A stretch of DNA of 64,000 bases from Atherinomorus stipes (taxonomy: Eukaryota; Chordata; Actinopteri; Atheriniformes; Atherinidae): contig JALJCO010012619.1 in the NCBI GenBank assembly GCA_023101725.1, positions 1 to 64,000 on the forward strand, written 5' to 3'. Each line of letters begins with the position of its first letter. Position 1 is the stretch's first letter. Below are positions 25,216-36,823 of this stretch, piece by piece. The translations under genes and the position numbers were made by a program. The notes under the pieces were generated by a model. It searched no databases and was not told the origin of the DNA. It was given only the letters and a program-made list of their open reading frames with translations.

Positions 25216-25641
25216 CCCCTCCGACCAGGGGGAGCCGGCGCCGGTAACGTGCCCTTGTTTGTCGTTTTTATCATCTTGACTGTGCGAAGAGCTGGCACAG
25301 TCCTTCACTCAACAATATAACCCAGCATCTCCAGTCACGACCAACGTAGCTCTCAGTAAGTGTACAAAAAACATGTCGGAACGCCGGTTCGGAGGGGCGG
25401 GGCCACACGCTGTGACGACAACTCCTCAAGCTCTGTAATGTGCTTTAAGGGTTATCAAGTCCCTGCAACCGGACTGTGTGAAAGATTAGATAATCTAGCC
25501 TACATCCTCTAAAACCAGTCCATCTGAAAAGATGTAAAGTTAGTTCCAACTGCAGCTGACAGAGAAAATGGCAAATTATGTCTCCATTTAAATGGGCAAC
25601 AAAAAGTTGGACAAAATGCAAACAGATTAAAGATTCATTAA

Positions 25642-25760
25642 CATTTGAGTTGCAAAGCGTGCAAATAGTAAGTTTTGCAACTATTTGCACAATAACAACT
25701 GGTGAAGCTGCAATTCAACTGCAAAGCTATTTGCACGCTTTGCAAACTCAACTTTAAATG
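25642..25760. repeat. Small inverted repeat, GCAAAGCGTGCAAATAG arms
   Basis: The left arm at 25642-25668 and right arm at 25727-25760 share a perfect 17-bp inverted core (GCAAAGCGTGCAAATAG), and both have a CATTT edge with a small indel. The spacer contains further CTATTTGCAC/GCAACTATTTGCAC copies. This looks like a decayed fold-back element; no target duplication was resolved. Confidence 0.5.
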
Positions 25761-27938
25761 CTAATAGCTAATCAGCTAAAACATATAGTTTGCACGTTTG
25801 AGTTGGTGCGGTCACCTGAAAAATCAAACAAACTAACTGTCACAGATTAAGTTACATGACTAACCCCGCAACCACCGGGCATTTCTGCCAATTTTTAAAA
25901 ACGCAAGCTATGTTGCTGATGATGAATCGGCACATGAAGAGATTTCATCATTTTGTTGTTCCACAGCTGAGGCAACTTGAGCGTCAGTGGTTTTTGTGGG
26001 TGTCGGTTCAGCGTGGCTGCAGAACCAAAAGCTTAAAGGAAAACTCTCTCAGATGGGATTTTTTGACGAAGACATACAGTTGCCTTTGTCATCTGCTCAT
26101 ATTTTCACACACATACAGATTTGCGAGGCTGCCCCCGCACAACACACACATACGCTCGCCTACACACTTCTCCCATTATTCGTGCCGCTGTCTTTCCACA
26201 GCTCATGTTCGCCAGATGCAGCGAGAAACAGATGAGAGGGAGAGCGACAAAGACAAAAAGAGAAGTTAGACCCGGACTCTGAGCATCTGAGGGGAATGAT
26301 AGAGTGAAAGAAGGAGGTAGAGAGATGTGGGAGGGAGGAGAGGAGGGAGGGAGTGGATAGAGATGTGAGCGTGTCTGATGATTCACGCCTGCAAGGTGAA
26401 GGAGTAAGGTAGAGAGGTCAAGGCACTGCAAGTAGGGGAGGGAAAGGAGGAGTGGGGGGGAGAAGAGGGAGGGTAAACCTAATTTCTGTTGAGTTAAAAA
26501 AAAAAAAAAAGGACAGAGAAGAAAAACAAAACATATGCTGGTGATAGACTGGTCTGGGTAGGTCACCTCTCTCTTTCTGCTCGTTTCTTTACACAACATT
26601 TACCTTCTGCTCTATTGTCTCAGAGTTTGTCCTCTTCTCCTGATTCATTAACAGTAGGGGACATTTCTTCAGCCTACATAAGGTTGTTGATGTTCCAGCG
26701 TATCACACATCCCCAAAACTTTCCTCTCAAATCGTGTGTCTCTGTAACCAATATAGCTCATAACTTCCACTGAGCATTTCACAGGGCACAAGGTCAAATC
26801 AGAACACAGAAAAAGCCCAGGAGCCTCCTCGAGATATCTGGAGAATGCCGAACATGGCCGACAAATGAAGACACAGCTGCACTCGTCTGAGAGCTGCAAG
26901 TCTCTCAGGAACGGGAAGTTACGAGGCCCCTCACACACGACTGTGTTTGCTTAGTCTCTGACACGGAAAGACAACCAACATGCAAGATGGGAAGAGGGAG
27001 AGAGAATGGGAATAAAAGGGCGCAGATGGGGGTAGATGAGAGTCAGCGGGTGAAGGACTGATGCTAAAGATCAAAGTTACTGCAAACACAGATCCTCTCA
27101 GGAAAAAAAACAGAATACGAGGAAGGTATTTGAAGGATTTTGGTGAAGCAGGAATGTTAAAAGAAAGAAAAAAGAGCCTGCAAGGCCGCAAAGCACATTA
27201 AGCTGGACGCTCCAACTGCAAGTGGAAATCCAACTGAATGTGTCTGGTACTTCTAGAGAATGTTCAACAGATATAAACATCAGCTGCTTTCATCATTTAT
27301 CTTCTTTGTGTTAGTGTTTTACCTATAAACAGCAAAACAGGTCAATTTGGGTTTTCTAAAGAAAGATGGTAGATAAAATTATCATCCAGTTAATCCAACT
27401 TTGTTTGTATGCAGTTGACCAAAGTGCTGCACAAATTGACAAAACAACAAATCACATAAATAATATCAATAACACAAAAGCAACATACAGGATCAAATAT
27501 AAAGTTTCCTTAAATCTCTTGTTGATATTGAAAACCAGTTATTTGGCAACTTTATATTTTGGCAAAAATTCCCCCAAATTTTTAAGTAACAGTTTATTTT
27601 TTTGCCCCAGACAATCAATAAAAAAAGTCTTTTTTTTTTCTTTTTTAGATTCTAAATTAAAAAAAATTCCTGAGCAGTCAGGCTTCATCATTTTTCCAGT
27701 TGCTCTGACTCACTTGAAGACTAAACAGAACAGCAAATGTTCTCCGTTCTCCACATTTTCTATGCATTTCATTTAGTTTTGCATCCATAATCTGAATTTT
27801 CTTCCTGTGTATGAACTGTAAAACTGTAAAAAGTCAACCCACATCTTACCCTTTTTACTAATTTACAGCAAAGCACATGCACATTACAAATTTGGTGACC
27901 TTTTGGCACTTTAGTAAAAGTAGTTTATTTCTAGCCCA
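25761..27938. other. Gene-free stretch with purine-rich simple sequence
   Basis: From about 26220 to 26500 the plus strand is dominated by GAGGGAGG-type purine sequence. Overlapping frames at 25856-26269 (plus) and 26105-26599 (minus) are products of this bias and have no domain. A 15-nt A run lies near 26496. I see nothing else. Confidence 0.45.
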
Positions 27939-28293
27939 AAATTCTATATCTGCAGCAACAGAAAGAAATAAAGTAACCATGACAACAATATTACCTCCGA
28001 AGTAAGACTGATGGCCATCTTTATCACCGATTAATCTGCTGAGTCGTTGTAAAAAGTTCAGTTACCTCTTATTTCAAAGTATTTTAAAAGTTCAGCTCCT
28101 ATTATTTCTTCAAAATAGTAGGAGCTGAACGTTTAAAATACTTTGAAATAAAAGTAACTGAACTTTTTACTACAACTCAGTAGACTAATCGATTAAAAAA
28201 AAAAAAGTGCCATCAGTCTCATTTCGGAGGTAATATTGTTGTCATGATTACTTTAGGCTATTTCTCTCTGCTGCTGCTGCAGATATAGAATCA
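27939..28293. mobile_element. Near-perfect fold-back element (about 355 bp)
   Basis: The two halves are inverted copies nearly throughout. ATTCTATATCTGCAGCA at the left end mirrors TGCTGCAGATATAGAAT at the right end. CAACAATATTACCTCCGAA mirrors TTCGGAGGTAATATTGTTG (with a base change), and AGTATTTTAAAAGTTCAGCT mirrors AGCTGAACGTTTAAAATACT. The centre, at about 28106-28120, has almost no loop. Such a hairpin would be very stable. There is no coding capacity. Target duplication is not clear, and the superfamily is unknown. Confidence 0.75.
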
Positions 28294-28299
28294 CAGGTA

Positions 28300-31200
28300 A
28301 TGTTAACGACAATATCAAAAATATTAAAAATGTCAAAGATTCATGTAAACTTGAGCTTCTTTGTGGGTAAAACCTGGAACGATGAGTACTCAGTGAAGTG
28401 CACGTCATTTGTACTGGCCCACACACACACCCTAAACATCAACCAAAAGGTGTCAGTCACTGCTCCTAGTTGGTGGCCCACTGACGTCACTGCAAAAATG
28501 AACCCACCCACTGCTCCACTTCTCCCACTTATACACACACACTTACACATACTCCCAGTTAAAACAGCTGGCCAAGCTAAACTAGTGAAGCCAACAAGTT
28601 AATTTGAAGACAGGGGATCTCTTTGAAGTTGTCACTTGGTCAGTGAGCCAACACTTTTGTGGGCTAAGAAGATTTACAAGCTCCCCTGCTCACCTCTGCT
28701 TCCCCACAGCTGCTTCAACACTATCTGATGGTTGCGACGAACTAGAGCTGATAAAGGCTCACAAAAATGCCAAGAATACCACCTTTCAAGTCTAACTTAT
28801 TAGTTTAGATTGCTCTTGAGCAAAAAAAGTGTCAAATCAGAAATGATTTTTTGTTTGTTTGTTTGTTTGTTTGTTTGTTTGGGGGGGGGGAGATGTTCTT
28901 TGCTCATTCTCAAAATTTGATTTTGTGTTGAAGTTTAACTTCTCATAAAGTGGTCTCATCAAAGTTGGAGCCACTTCTTCACTGGTCACGAATACAAAGA
29001 TTTAGATTGGGAACAGTCCCTTATTAACTGGTCAGTTGGCGCCCCCAGCTGGACAGTCCTGCTTACTGCACCCATCATTAAAAGTAATGTATGGCTTGAG
29101 AACATCAAGTCTCAAATCAATTAATTGAGGTAAAAAATAATTCTGAATATGGTGTATATCTCAGTAATTACAAATGTGGGAAATGATTTCTTCTATCTGC
29201 TCTGATTCATTTTTTCCTTTTAAATTATATATTTATAAAAAATACTGCTTTTTTCAGCTGTTATGATGAATAACTGGTAATACTGTTACTGTCACAATTT
29301 TTTAATAATCTACTATTTTTCTTTTTGGTATTTGATCTAAGTTAGAAGAATGGTTTTCTGGTTTGGACTGCCATTCAGAAATTGGAAGCACTGTGCAGGT
29401 AGCTATTGGGGTCTGGAAGCTGGTGGATTTGAAGGGTGTGTTTTTTGTCGTCATTCTACGGTTTTTGTTTGTTAATTGTAATATGATAGATGTTAAAGTA
29501 GGGGGGAATTTTGAGATGTGGAGAGCTGGATAAAAGGGGTGGGGAGTGGGAGAATAAGGGAACTGGGTGCATGGTTTTTGAGGAGTATTGATGATTAGGT
29601 AGATGTAAAAAGTTAATAAGAGTGTTAGAATTACGGTCCTGGTCGTTAAGATTAGGAACCGGTACCAAACGATACCGGTACTCGGTATACATCCCTATTG
29701 ACAAGACAGAAATTTAACTTGCCACAGTTAAAATTTTCAAAAAAGAAAGCACAGGTGGAATTAATGATGCCACCCCTCCTTTTGGTGTCTCACTGAGCAA
29801 TGTTATTGAATAAGCACAAAAACAAGACCTCCCTCAGTGGACTGCAGCCGTTGTTAACACACCTGTGCCTCCCCCCTCTGGGACAAGTCAAAAGGTCAGC
29901 TTTGGAAAGCGTCTCTTTTCAACTCTGTATTTTTCTCACCGCACAAGAAAACATTAAGCTGATACAAAAGAAAACAATAATTGTGTTAAGATGTTGATTA
30001 AAGCTTGGTCACTGACATCAGTCGTCTCCTGTGTGTCCTTGAGAGACATGTATGGAGTCAGTTAGAATACTACTCCCCACAATTTTCTAATAATTTGGAT
30101 TTTATTGAATCAATCAATTATTCCATTCATTTTATTGAACTGATTGAGCATTTGGGAAAAAACGTGAGACAAATAAGATGGAAAAGAGAACAAAAAAAAA
30201 AGTGCACCAGTCTTCTGAAATCCCAAATAATGTATTCAGATAACTCATTTGTATCAACATTTGTCTGAGTAGCAGACCAAAAGTCAAAGCCATTTCCTTC
30301 ACTGTAGCAGAGAAGTAAAGAATAGATGGTGGAAAAACTGCCAGCATTTACATTCAAGAAACAGGAGCTGCATCATGTTTGGCATTTTTCCTGACAAAAC
30401 CATGCATGCATTATACAAAAACAAGTTGCACCCAACACCTGTGCAGTAGCAAATATATTCCTTATCTCAAACTGTGCTGATGACAAAATATTTCCGACCC
30501 CCCCCCCCTTTAACCCCCTCCCTTCATGCACACAGAAATACCCAGACATTGTATTCATCAAGAGTTGGCTGATTAATGCTGCTCCCCTGGCTCTGTCCTT
30601 TCTGCTGCAACATCCTCTATCCTGGTTTTAAGACCATTTAAGGTTCCGACATTATCACCGTGAAAATGAAAAAATAAATTTCCTACATTCAGTCTGAATT
30701 ATCACAGCAACTGAGCTGCACTTAAAGGCCGTGATTAAAGCTCAAGCAGCGAGGATGAAACTGGAGTACCTCTCACCAGCAGCCCCCTGCCACTATCACA
30801 CAACTGTAATGCTGCTTCCTGGCTCAACAACAGTCAAATAACAGCTTTGATCACAACGGTCGTTTCCTTTTTCAGACGATAAAGTCATGCTTATCTTTTT
30901 CCTACAGTCAATCCCCACTTAGTTTCCAATGAAGTCTTGGCTCTGTTCTTCCAACATATCTTATTTATTTTCACAGCTCTTAAACCATTAGACTGAGATC
31001 ATGGGAATGTTGTGTGAGAAATAATTCTTGGATAGTGCAAACCTCATTTTCCCATTAAAAATGAAAAAAAAAAAGAAAAAACACTTGGATTCCATTTTTA
31101 AAAGAAAAAGAACTGTGAAATAAAAGTTCCAGCTACTTCTGTATGAATATATGTACATATATATGCTATGCTATATATAACATATATAACAGATCGAAGT

Positions 31201-31449
31201 CTAACTAAAAAGCAGCCCATTAAAAAAAGAAAAAAGTCAACACATGGTCACTTTCCGGACTGTTTCTTTCGAATAACATCTTGATTTTATAGCTGGAGCA
31301 TCACCTGACAAAATCACCACAGCCTCTGATGACATCTCTACATTGAAATAAGCTATACTTACATGTATGATGAGCTTCCATGGAGAAAGTTCAAAGCTGC
31401 AGAATGTATTGAACATTTTTTTCACATGGTCTAAAGCACTGCACTGCAC
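28300..31449. other. Gene-free stretch with a (TTTG)n tract
   Basis: A TTTG repeat (about seven units, 28849-28880) runs into a G10 tract. At about 29652-29695 the string GAACCGGTACCAAACGATACCGGTACTCGGTATACAT looks like the end of another dispersed DNA element. A TATA-rich tract lies at about 31138-31190. No exon can be supported. Confidence 0.4.
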
Positions 31450-31557
31450 TTGTTTGAGATGTGGCTTGGGAAAGGGCAAAAAGTATACCCCGTTGCCCAG
31501 CCTCTCAGGATACTTAGTGTCAGAGTTGCATGTACTCCATGCACACCGTTTGACCAT
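31450..31557 (-). pseudogene. Orphan THAP-domain N-terminal fragment
   Basis: From the ATG at 31557 the minus strand encodes MVKRCAWSTCNSDTKYPERL followed by GNGVYFLPFPKPHLKQ. This is the start of a THAP zinc finger: the first Cys pair is C5 and C10, with the F-PFPK motif. The second half (W..AC.R, then C-x2-H) is absent. After KQ the frame continues to 31237 without THAP features, and I see no clear donor site. THAP modules occur both in host THAP genes and in transposases of the P, Kolobok and ISL2EU types. With only half a domain and no partner exon nearby, a transposon relic is most likely, but an exon 1 spliced to a distant exon cannot be excluded. Confidence 0.6.
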
Positions 31558-31561
31558 TTAA

Positions 31562-34500
31562 AAAAAAAAAAATCACATAAAGACACATAAAAACAAACAA
31601 AAACGGATTAACTTCAATGGACGTTTAACCAGAGAATGTCCGAGTGTAGTGGGTTAGCTGTGCGCACTGTGAAAGGCTCATCACGTTTGAGGGCGTGGTT
31701 TAGTCATAGGTTAATTAAGCTCTCAGTCATTGTGGGGGGTCGCGAACACCAACAGTGTCGTGGCCCAAAAAGTATTGGAACCACTTTGTTCACACAGTTT
31801 AAGATAACCAGTGTCAACTTGATCAGCATATGGTAGCGTTAGCATCGTGTTTGCTGTTCATCATCAATATCTTCACTGGGATGTCTGTTCAACTTGTATA
31901 ATATTAAGCAACTTCTCCACCTTACCTTTCCTCCCTTGGGACTCCACAGGTACTGGAATAAGTTTGTTGGATGCTCTAGAAGTTTACCTGCCTGTGGGCC
32001 CCGTCACTGCTCTGTGCATGCTGTGTTCAGGTGCACAGCAGATGTCTGACAGCAGAGTATCCTACTGCTGCTGCGCTTTTGGAGGCAGCGATGCAGTTTT
32101 CAGTTGTCCATGCAAAAAATTTAATTTGCGGCATTTTGAGTGTCTCAGTGCAGACATTAGATCCTTTACAGCCAGCACATAGCTCAGTGAGAGAGAAGAG
32201 AGGGTTTAGGAAGTTTGTACCTTTAGATTTAATTTGAGGGGGAAAGGTGTTTGGATGAAGGGGTGTTGCCTCTTCTTGCCCCTGAAAGTCAGCCTTGCTA
32301 CAGGTAAGTGTTATTGCAAATGGAGATCCAGAAAGAAAGAAAAGACTGAGCTTTACTGATGGTTAAGTTAATAAACATGAAATTTTGACTTTCCAGGGAA
32401 ATGGGAGTGCAGAGTGACAAAATGACTGCAACACAGAACTGACTGGTGGCTTTATTTTCTCAGAAGTGAAGGGGCACGGGGCTGCTTCCATACCATCAAA
32501 ACAGGCAATCCAAAGATCAAAACGAAAAACTGAATGAAAGCACATGAGCCTAGAGAGCAATCCCAGGCTTAAGAGAGAAGGTTATCAGAGCAGTCACAGG
32601 TGAGCTGAATGAACCATCAGTCGGCACCAGGAAGCCACACCCAAGGGAAAGTAGGGAGAGACCAACAAAAATACAGAAAAAAATCCACAAATCCAAAGTA
32701 GCCCACAATGAATGACCAAATATTTTAGCCACTGAATCTCCAGCCAAAAGACACACCTGTCAGATAAATGTTGCATTTTCAAATATCCCACATCCTGTGA
32801 AAATTAGAGATCAGTTTTAAAAAACATGAATAAATTCTTACACAAAGACGCAAACAAACACAACCTAGGCAAAACCGGGGTCCCAAAATTGCTACGTCTG
32901 TAACCATTAAATTACAAGGTAACTTTATAGTTTCTACAGCTATAAAAACATAACGACGCACTGCTGCTTCATGAATACTGTGGTTTTCAAATGAGGTCCC
33001 TAAGAAAAGCTGAATACCTTTCTGTTAATTTGTTTCTGTTTCCCAGACCTTTGATTCAGCCACTGTGGTGAGGAATTTTTTTCAAATGTACTAAAACATT
33101 TATAAATCGCGGGGTTAGTAACAGAGACTCTCTTAGTGAGTGTGTTGGGCCAGAATGAGCATGGTTTTGATTTGGAGAACATGCCAACGCTCCAGCCAAT
33201 GCTAATCACTGGGGAAAGCTTGTGAAAACCATGATGGATTTCACAGACATGCTTTTTGAGCTTGGGGTTTCATCACAAATCCATTTAAGCTTTTATGTCA
33301 TTTGGTTAAATATACACAATCCTTTTTATCTTTTTATGTGTCCATTTTGGACCCACTAAACTTATTGGAAAATATGATATAAAAAGGGGAAATTCCCATT
33401 GAAATATTTTTTTTTCATAAAAGAGAAACTTAAATGCTGCAGAATATGCGTGAGAGAAAGAGAGGCCAGTGTTTTCTGTAAGGAGCTTTGCTGGCAGCTG
33501 CATGAGTGAATGGCTCAGTTCCCATGCTGACCACCGTCCAATCCAATTTTCACAGTGTTAATGAGAAAGAAATGATTTGCTGAGAATCCAATTGATACAC
33601 AAACCATATGGGGAGCATCTTACACAGCCAAGCTCAATGAGAAACACAACAGAGACTTTTGTTTTTGATGAGATCAAAGAGTCGGGATTCCAAAGTATTT
33701 ATTGTCTAATCCATAAGTTCAAAGATCTCTTTCATTACATCCACACCCGATGCGTTACATGAATGAATGAAAGGATTCAAGCAACTTTTTAAAAGCCAAG
33801 ACTGTCTCCTTCTAGAAAAGTGAACAAAATATTTCCTGGTAGCATCCACTCCTAAAATTTAGCTTGATTATGTGACTGAAGGTTGGGATGCTGCATCAGT
33901 GAGGTGATTCCCAAAGAAGCATTTGCGGAAAGATTGGCACATGATGTGAGCATGTTGTTCAGGCCTTAAAAAACTTAGGAAGACAAGTGAGAAACAGAAG
34001 TAGTAGTGCAGGTCACACATATTTCAGCACATTTTGGCACCTGTTGCCTGATGAAATGACAAAATACAAGAAAGAAAGGGGTGCAGTGCTGCATGTTATA
34101 CACACACACAAATAACACCTAAATTACATATGCTACAGTTGTGCTTGTGTTTGTATATGTGTGTGTATCAATGTGTGGCCAAGTAGTAATATTTTCTCTG
34201 AAAAAGGAGAGAAAAATGTTCATGATGACGTTTAATTCAGCAAAACATCTCTGTGTCCAAAAATGAAGATGGAACTAATCACTGATTACATAATTGGCTG
34301 CAAACCAGTGTAAAACCCTAAGAGAAACAGTGCAACTTTTTCAATCTTTTTTTTTTTTTTTTTTTTTGTTTCCTCATTGTTCCCCAAACTTTTCCCTAAT
34401 CAATCACATGCTTAAACAACAAGGTATAGTCACCCAAGATGATTGCAAATATTTGCCTGCTCCAAATTGATATAATGGCCGTGGTTGAAGTTAGAAGAGT

Positions 34501-36823
34501 GAGGGGCTGCAGCCAGCTGTGCAAATACAATTTAGATGATTCATGAAACCACCTGTGAGCTGTTGGTTGTTCAAAATGACGAAAGACCCTCTACAGCCCT
34601 GGAAAGATAACGCTGTTTAACCGCTGCTGCACAACCTGACAAATATACAGTACAAAGAGGGAGGTGGGTGGTCTCAGAGAGATGGATGGACAGTTTTTCC
34701 AAGTTTTTATCTCTTTGTTTATGCAACTAACCCTAAAATCAGAATATGAGAGAAGCCTCAGCACAAGAATAACATTTTGCAAAGAGATTAACTTTGATTT
34801 TGTGTGCATGTGTGGGAGCAGAGAAGAAAGAATAGACATTCAAGAGAGCATGAGTGTTTTTGGTGACTCAAAAGAAAGGTGCAAATCCACCACTGGAATA
34901 TTAAAGCAGGGAAATATTTGTAGATGCTTTGTCAGCCACTATTATAAAACAACATCTTAGCTAGGAACAATGGCAAAAATCCTATATAATTACTTTTTAT
35001 TACCAGGAGTTACACTGGGATTTGGCATGTGAGAGGGTTATTGGGTTTCAGGGTTGCTATGGACGCACACAGATATTTGCATCAGCAACACAAAAAATGT
35101 ACAAACAAAGGCCAACATAAAAACGAAGGTCTTTTCCTCACTGATAAAGTACACTCCTAACTATCTGTCTCTTATGGAGAACTGGTTGTGTTTGGCTGCA
35201 CTAACAGAAAAGGAAATATACAGTTATTAATTATTCCCCAAAGTTATGGAGTAATGAGGAGACAGGTAATAAATCTCCCATTTTGGAGGTGAAAATCAAA
35301 GCAAATAGCTAACCTTACATCAAACAGTCTCTCGGAGAAAGCTTATTCTCCTATGCTATCTTCAAAGTTCTTTAAAACCCCTTTAAAAAATTTTATTGAC
35401 AGAAGCTTTTTAAAGCAGTATAACAGTGCAATTACGCAATGGACCACATGAGGGCAGAATGGGACAATGAGATGTTCATCCCAGCTGGAGGTTTGTTTTT
35501 CTTAGAAGTTATTTAATCTAATTACAAAAAGACAGCTGTTACAACCAACATGTAATCTTTTAAACCTATTATTCTACTTCTCTCACTTTCTTTTTATCAT
35601 TTTATGACAGTTCATTTTGATTTTCTTTTATAAAACTTGTTCTATACAACTATCATTTATTGTCTTTTTTTTAATCTCAAAACATTATATCAATTTTTTT
35701 AAAAAAAAACATAAGGTGAGGCATCTCTACTAACTTTTAAGTTAACAACAAAAATACTCTATCATTTACTAGGAAGACGAGATATTTGTATCAGGGATTA
35801 AAGATGTACATAAGAACAATTTAAGAAATAAGAACCTCAGATTTATGACCCCAGAAATTAAGACAACACAGTTACTGATGTAGAAAGTCTACTAGAAGCC
35901 CTGAGTTTAAATTAATAAACACATTGATGTTTTATTTATTTTTTCTCTTTCTTTTGTCTGTTTGTTGAAGAGGGAAGGAGAGGGAGGAGGAACAATGGGG
36001 AAAAAAAGGGACGGGGGAAGCTGCCCCTCGAATTTGATTTTTTTCTTTCTATATGCGTGTACGTAGGTTTATAGATATGTATGTAAGTGAACATGTGTAG
36101 TATGTGTAATATGCCTTCGTTTATGTTCATGAGTATGTATACTCAGGTATTTACTTGGTACTTATGGATGACGTGTGTCTGTAAGTAGGTACATAAACAT
36201 GCAATATGAAAGTGTTTGTTTGTTTGTTTGTTTGTTTTTGTTTGTTGTTTATTTTCATTTTTACCTATATTTTTTGTATATATATTTTCTCCTTTTTTTG
36301 TAAACACCCTAGGACACTTGGTGGGAAAAACATAAAAGGTATATGTAAGAATAAAATGATAAAATAAAATGAAATCATTTGATGTGAAAGCCCTTTACAA
36401 AAAATAATAAAAATAGATGCTTGTGTTTCAAAAAACCTGAAATTTACTAAACAGAATTCAAATTTCACACACAAGTAACAGTTAAGATGACAGCTTTTAT
36501 AGATTTAGAAACAAATGTTTAAGTTTTCAAAGTGCATAAAATTAAATATACAACCCACTGGGACATTAAGTGTGTCAGGAGGACACAAGAATACATGCCT
36601 GATATTTTGAGTGAGTTTAAAACTACCAAAAAGAAATGCAGAGTACAAATATGTCAAATAAATTCACATTTAAACCTGGCAGCACACAGAAAATAAAACC
36701 CTGAGTTGAGTACCTTTTTTGTTTCACTTAAAACATAAAAAAAACACATTAATCCTGCAGCTGTTAGGTGGCATCACTTACAATTAGGATTCTTTCATTG
36801 CTCAGTGTATAAATGCAGATGTG
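31562..36823. other. Gene-free stretch upstream of the zinc-finger cluster
   Basis: There are no exons I can support. It contains a T run at about 34349-34369, short CA/TG tracts near 34100-34170, purine-rich sequence at about 35970-36010 and a TTTG tract at about 36210-36245. The last few hundred bases before 36824 would include the 3' UTR of ZNF-A on the minus strand, but no single poly(A) signal can be chosen with confidence. Confidence 0.45.

Noticed and set aside
25054..25320. Gly/Arg- and Pro-rich frames on both strands
   Set aside because: Low-complexity translation of G and C runs.
26105..26599. 164-codon minus-strand frame
   Set aside because: Produced by a purine-rich tract giving Ser/Pro/Leu runs; the overlapping plus-strand frame is equally long, as expected by chance in biased sequence.
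28849..28880. Regular repeats as a possible CRISPR-like array
   Set aside because: It is a simple TTTG microsatellite with no spacers; CRISPR is not expected in an animal genome.
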